From Burkholderiales bacterium (lineage in GTDB: Bacteria; Pseudomonadota; Gammaproteobacteria; Burkholderiales; CAIKXV01), in the NCBI GenBank assembly GCA_014379045.1, contig JACMMK010000333.1, positions 1-7,984 of the forward strand: DNA of 7,984 nucleotides, read 5' to 3'. The notes under the pieces are model-generated. The model did not search any database. It was given only the letters and a program-made list of their open reading frames with translations, and was not told the origin of the DNA. Position numbers and translations under genes: made by a program. This document shows, piece by piece, positions 6,101-7,984 of this stretch. The number at the start of each line of letters is the position of its first letter. The stretch's first letter is position 1.

Positions 6101-7984
6101 GTTGGTCAGCGTGCTGCTGGTGCGGTTGAACACCATCAGGCCGAAGCGCACGCCGTCGGTCGTGGCGACCAGGTCGGTCAGCGCGTCCTTGGCGATCTGG
6201 AGTCGGGTTTTGCGTCCGATCGGATGGCCGTTCGGACCCTTCGGACCGTACTTCCAGTTGAGATAGTTGACCGAGTAGACGTCGATGTTCTTCGTCGTGT
6301 CGGCGGCGATCGCTGCCGCCGCGGTGGTCGAATACGAGTCGGTGGTGCTCGCCGGGTTCACGCCGGCGTTCCAGCTCGTGTCCCACGTGCGTACCGCCGC
6401 GCGCATGTATCCCCCACCGGTATTCGCAGTGGGCTCGTCGGCCTTGCAATCGTGGATCAGGTTGTCCTGCCGATCCTGGCGGTTGTAGACCGAGTAGAAG
6501 CGATTGGTCGCGGCAGTGCCGCCGGTACAGACGGTGTTCGTGCTGGTAACCGCCGGACACGATGCGGCGGTGTTGGTGTTCGGACACGGCAGCCCGTAAC
6601 GCGTGCCGCAGGTCTGGTTCGTCGGGCCCTGGTTGTTGCAGCCATTGGTGCTGCTGCCGGCGACGACGTTGGTGAACGACGTGCCGCGGATCGACATCGA
6701 GCCGGTGGCGGCGATCGAACAGTTGCCCGCTGCAGGGCCGGTGGTGCCGCGGTTATCCCCGGTGCTGACCGCGAACGGCACGGTGACCAGGTTTCCCTGG
6801 CAGGAGCCGCCGTGCCAGTACGTGCCGACCGCGACCGCGTTGTTGCAACCGTCGGTTGTCGCATATGACGCGTTGAACGGATTGGGGCGCGGGCCGGTGA
6901 CGTTGCTCTGCGACACGCCGTTGACCGTACGCGTGCTCCCGCCGGCGGTACAGCTCGCGGTCGAACCGTTCTCCTGACAGCTGCCCCCGTAGTGATACCA
7001 GCCCTGCCCTTCGACCCAGACGCCCTGGCGTCCGGTCCATGAACAGGCGGCGACGGCGACCGACTGGCGGCCCGACCAGGCGCAGCTGTTACGCGCCAGA
7101 CGATTGAATGTGTTGCCGGTCTGCATTGCGCAGTTGCCAGGCGCGGCCGGACACCCCACACCGAACGGGTCGCTGCACGAACCGAGGGCGCCGTTGGTGC
7201 ACGAACCGCCGCGCCAACGGGTCGAGCCCGTCGCGTCGATCTCGCTCAACATGCCAGCGCTGCTGAACGTGCAGCTGCGCGTCCAGGTCGCGCTCTGGTT
7301 CGTACACGCGGTGCCACCCGTAGGAATGTTGATACAGGTGGGCGAGGCCGGGCCGGTCGACGGGTCGCACGCGGCGGGCGTGGTGTCGTAGTAGGCCGGC
7401 GTGCCGGTGCCCGTCCCGAACGCCGGTGAGGCGTCGCGGTTGCCCTTCCAGGCGCTGAAGACTTCGTTCGAGGCGATCAGCGAATAACCGTACAGACCGC
7501 GCAACGAGGTGAGGCGCGCAGTCGGGGTCGCCGAAGCGAGCGACAGGAATTCGTAGCCGCCGGCATCGGCCTTGACATCGGTCCAGCCCGCCGCGCTGCT
7601 GCCGACGTTGCGTACCCTGACCGGCTGGCCGGAGCTCCCGGTCGGCCCGCCGCCGACGTTGTCGCGCATGGCGGTGTTGGGTGGCGCGATGCTCGAATTG
7701 AGGTAGCCGCGCGCGTAACCGCCGGTATTGGTGCTGTCGCCCGGGTAGCTCGACAGGTTGACGTTATCGAGCGCGAGCCAGCGCTCGTAGCGCGCCCATT
7801 GCTGATTGGCGAAGTACCCATCGTTGCGCGCAGCGTTCGTCGGCGCGAACACGGTCGACGGCGTGAGCGCGGACAGGCTCGACGAGCACTGATTGCGGTC
7901 GCTGAAATCGGTGGTGGCGGCGAAGCTGATGCCCCCGCGCGTGCCGCCCAACACCGCCTGATCGGCGCGGAAGCGGTTGAACGC
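3164..7984 (-). CDS. pilY1: PilY1/PilC-type type IV pilus tip adhesin and assembly protein (5' end cut by window edge)
   Basis: PilY1 proteins sit at the type IV pilus tip. They prime pilus assembly with minor pilins and act in adhesion, calcium-dependent retraction control and surface sensing. The frame is open to the right edge (1606 residues visible); the GTG at 7952-7954 is internal, and the signal peptide and true start lie outside. Numbered from the right edge: residues 1-200 are a Ser/Thr/Gly/Asn-rich section; 206-513 are cysteine-rich; about 565-907 form a von Willebrand A-like domain with RLQIAKDAL, VRFGLMVFN, RTPLTESLYEAY, CQKNFVILITDGG and ITYTIGF; then VYLAFFRPS and WGGTVKKFQL lead into a linker. 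About 1122-1510 are the PilC beta-propeller, with FLFYASSEGKLHAVD, GGRAYYALDI and DRIYVGDTGGRVWRFDI. Two calcium-type loops are at 1198-1206 and 1346-1354. No RGD is visible. The visible part alone exceeds P. aeruginosa PilY1 (about 1160), mainly because of the insertion. Minor-pilin genes are expected upstream, off the window. Confidence 0.93.
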   Translation of the reverse strand, partial: AFNRFRADQAVLGGTRGGISFAATTDFSDRNQCSSSLSALTPSTVFAPTNAARNDGYFANQQWARYERWLALDNVNLSSYPGDSTNTGGYARGYLNSSIAPPNTAMRDNVGGGPTGSSGQPVRVRNVGSSAAGWTDVKADAGGYEFLSLASATPTARLTSLRGLYGYSLIASNEVFSAWKGNRDASPAFGTGTGTPAYYDTTPAACDPSTGPASPTCINIPTGGTACTNQSATWTRSCTFSSAGMLSEIDATGSTRWRGGSCTNGALGSCSDPFGVGCPAAPGNCAMQTGNTFNRLARNSCAWSGRQSVAVAACSWTGRQGVWVEGQGWYHYGGSCQENGSTASCTAGGSTRTVNGVSQSNVTGPRPNPFNASYATTDGCNNAVAVGTYWHGGSCQGNLVTVPFAVSTGDNRGTTGPAAGNCSIAATGSMSIRGTSFTNVVAGSSTNGCNNQGPTNQTCGTRYGLPCPNTNTAASCPAVTSTNTVCTGGTAATNRFYSVYNRQDRQDNLIHDCKADEPTANTGGGYMRAAVRTWDTSWNAGVNPASTTDSYSTTAAAAIAADTTKNIDVYSVNYLNWKYGPKGPNGHPIGRKTRLQIAKDALTDLVATTDGVRFGLMVFNRTSSTLTNDGANVAYAVRRMGSNATDPDIANRSSLNNAILSTTAAARTPLTESLYEAYLYYAGRTPQWGTSSAAALVGGTVTDGRDTSAVCSAVAPGCAAIGVYRSPMLNNPTTANPAGCQKNFVILITDGGPEDDAGANTLAGGRGVRNLTWLGTPGGVVSPRTTPDQTNADTTTDQFEATAPTPYGPTDLAGTGVDGGYVWLDELAYFMSRADVSPGAQNFAGETSTDALQGRQSAITYTIGFAGANSPVLQNAAQRSGGQFYLAEDSDQLRAALLNALISIRDWNPTVSAPTVPISALSRTQNSTEVYLAFFRPSTTQTWGGTVKKFQLGDPLAEPGVCGVGITDLCLIGQTVLAAPNNKNIEKVEFDAITGLETVVVNPDAASLWGPSTLRDAGTPDEGGTGYQLRNTAGYNPSNRRVYTRLATNTNADLTHSSNLVNEGNTALTKTLLGNPAMSDAQRSTLLNWSRGGNTGDPACTDASSATACTAWRAWAHADVQHSRPALVTYNPSTLPPAQFLFYASSEGKLHAVDSNTGAEKWVFVVEEALPQLAALMANNAGEQIYVADASPVVQINDANQNGIVDGTDSVWIFFGLRRGGRAYYALDITNVDAPRFLWKVTPTQICGAASCSASTAYAELGQSWSTPTLGYVRAVADPVLIFGAGYDTNQDNRPVAAADTMGRGVFVTNARTGELEMAFTSAHPRLVGGTLDFSIPSDPTAIDTDLEGNNYLDRIYVGDTGGRVWRFDIGHVDKAQWGGRLLANLSVATPTDRRIFFAPSAVKQLRRGVRYDAVIVGTGNREDPLKSTSSDIIAMIKDPDPGLYMNSTVVASLAGGDFLDLGTTAAGATETALIDSSAVKGWFRALDTAEKVINAPTVFFERIRFGSYTPIAQSNACVPPGQGRINELDLLGGYTIPVTSGTARYFPGFVTRSYSSTGQLLVLPGISAAGRRVFFVSVADSRLFGRQQATLGGGTRVYWYTEPLQ
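3455..4621 (-). other. C-terminal PilC-type beta-propeller domain of PilY1
   Basis: This conserved domain defines the Neisseria PilC/PilY1 family and is the part tied to pilus biogenesis and retraction control in Pseudomonas. Blade-like repeats are visible: SSEGKLHAVDSNTGAEKW, GGRAYYALDI, GRGVFVTNARTGELEMAF and VGDTGGRVWRFDI. The loop DANQNGIVD (4367-4393) and the loop DLEGNNYLD (3923-3949) both have acidic or amide residues at positions 1, 3, 5 and 9, like the 9-residue EF-hand-type calcium loops of PilY1. The second has Glu at position 3. Confidence 0.85.
5234..6292 (-). other. Von Willebrand A-like domain segment of PilY1
   Basis: The segment contains a YSVNYLNW lead-in, the RLQIAKDALTDLV helix, VRFGLMVF strand, a RTPLTESL turn, NFVILITDGG strand and ITYTIGF strand, in the order expected for an A domain. 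Thr668 of TPL and Asp750 of ITDG (numbered from the right edge) match the second and third metal-site positions. No canonical DxSxS motif precedes the first helix; if present it should be off the right edge. The LISIRDWNPT and PTVPISALSRTQN segments then lead toward the linker. Confidence 0.7.
6446..7369 (-). other. Cysteine-rich insertion of PilY1
   Basis: This stretch of 308 residues (206-513 from the right edge) has 21 cysteines and is rich in Gly, Ser, Thr, Asn and Trp. Apart from it, cysteines are sparse in the visible protein: 11 in about 1300 residues. It lies before the recognisable A-domain segments, so it is probably an insertion between the first strand and first helix of that domain, or a separate N-terminal module. 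In a periplasmic or surface protein these cysteines are probably disulfide-bonded. I do not recognise the fold. Confidence 0.7.
6800..7273 (-). repeat. Imperfect Cys-Trp / GGSC protein repeats within PilY1
   Basis: Three units end in an aromatic residue followed closely by GGSC: RWRGGSC (low end 7199), YHYGGSC (low end 6977) and YWHGGSC (low end 6800). The first two begin with C-[ST]-[FW]-[ST] 22-24 residues earlier (SCTFSS and ACSWTG); an extra CAWSGRQ precedes the second. The third instead starts at GCNN, a motif that recurs once more further on. The repeats are seen at protein level only and are too diverged to be a recent DNA duplication. Confidence 0.5.

Noticed and set aside
5724..6587. 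Open frame of 287 codons on the - strand within pilY1
   Set aside because: Same strand but a different frame from pilY1, whose own frame here encodes clear A-domain motifs.
7952..7954. GTG as the start codon of pilY1
   Set aside because: The frame stays open for ten more codons to the right edge and no signal peptide follows this GTG, so it is internal.

Overview
The window is G+C-rich and densely coding. It looks like a chromosomal segment of a Proteobacterium that makes type IV pili. A betaproteobacterium, or a gammaproteobacterium of the Xanthomonadales kind, fits best: IleS, LspA and IspH all read like beta/gammaproteobacterial proteins, and the order ileS-lspA-ispH without an fkpB gene is found in such lineages. 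No genus can be named from the sequence alone.

The left part (2-3027, + strand) is a compact housekeeping operon. It holds the C-terminal half of isoleucyl-tRNA synthetase (ileS, cut by the left edge), prolipoprotein signal peptidase (lspA, overlapping the end of ileS by 8 or 14 nt) and HMBPP reductase (ispH, 22 nt after lspA). The products act in translation, lipoprotein maturation and isoprenoid synthesis. They share transcription rather than a pathway.

The middle (3028-3163) is a 136-nt convergent intergenic gap. It holds two hairpin-forming inverted repeats that may act as terminators, though neither has a good U-tract.

The right part (3164-7984, - strand) is one very long open frame, 1606 codons visible and cut at its 5' end by the right edge. 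It encodes a PilY1/PilC-type pilus-tip adhesin and biogenesis factor. From N to C terminus, the visible part has a Ser/Thr/Gly/Asn-rich section, a cysteine-rich insertion of about 300 residues, a von Willebrand A-like domain, a linker, and the C-terminal PilC-type beta-propeller with two EF-hand-like calcium loops. The ileS-lspA-ispH operon converging on a pilY1 minor-pilin cluster resembles the layout in Pseudomonas and Xanthomonas, as recalled. Here pilY1 lies directly next to ispH, without pilE or pilY2 between them.

I found no tRNA or rRNA genes, mobile elements, CRISPR arrays or phage genes. Nothing here looks like a wholly new system. The most distinctive part is the cysteine-rich insertion in PilY1, with its repeated Cys-Trp...Gly-Gly-Ser-Cys units.
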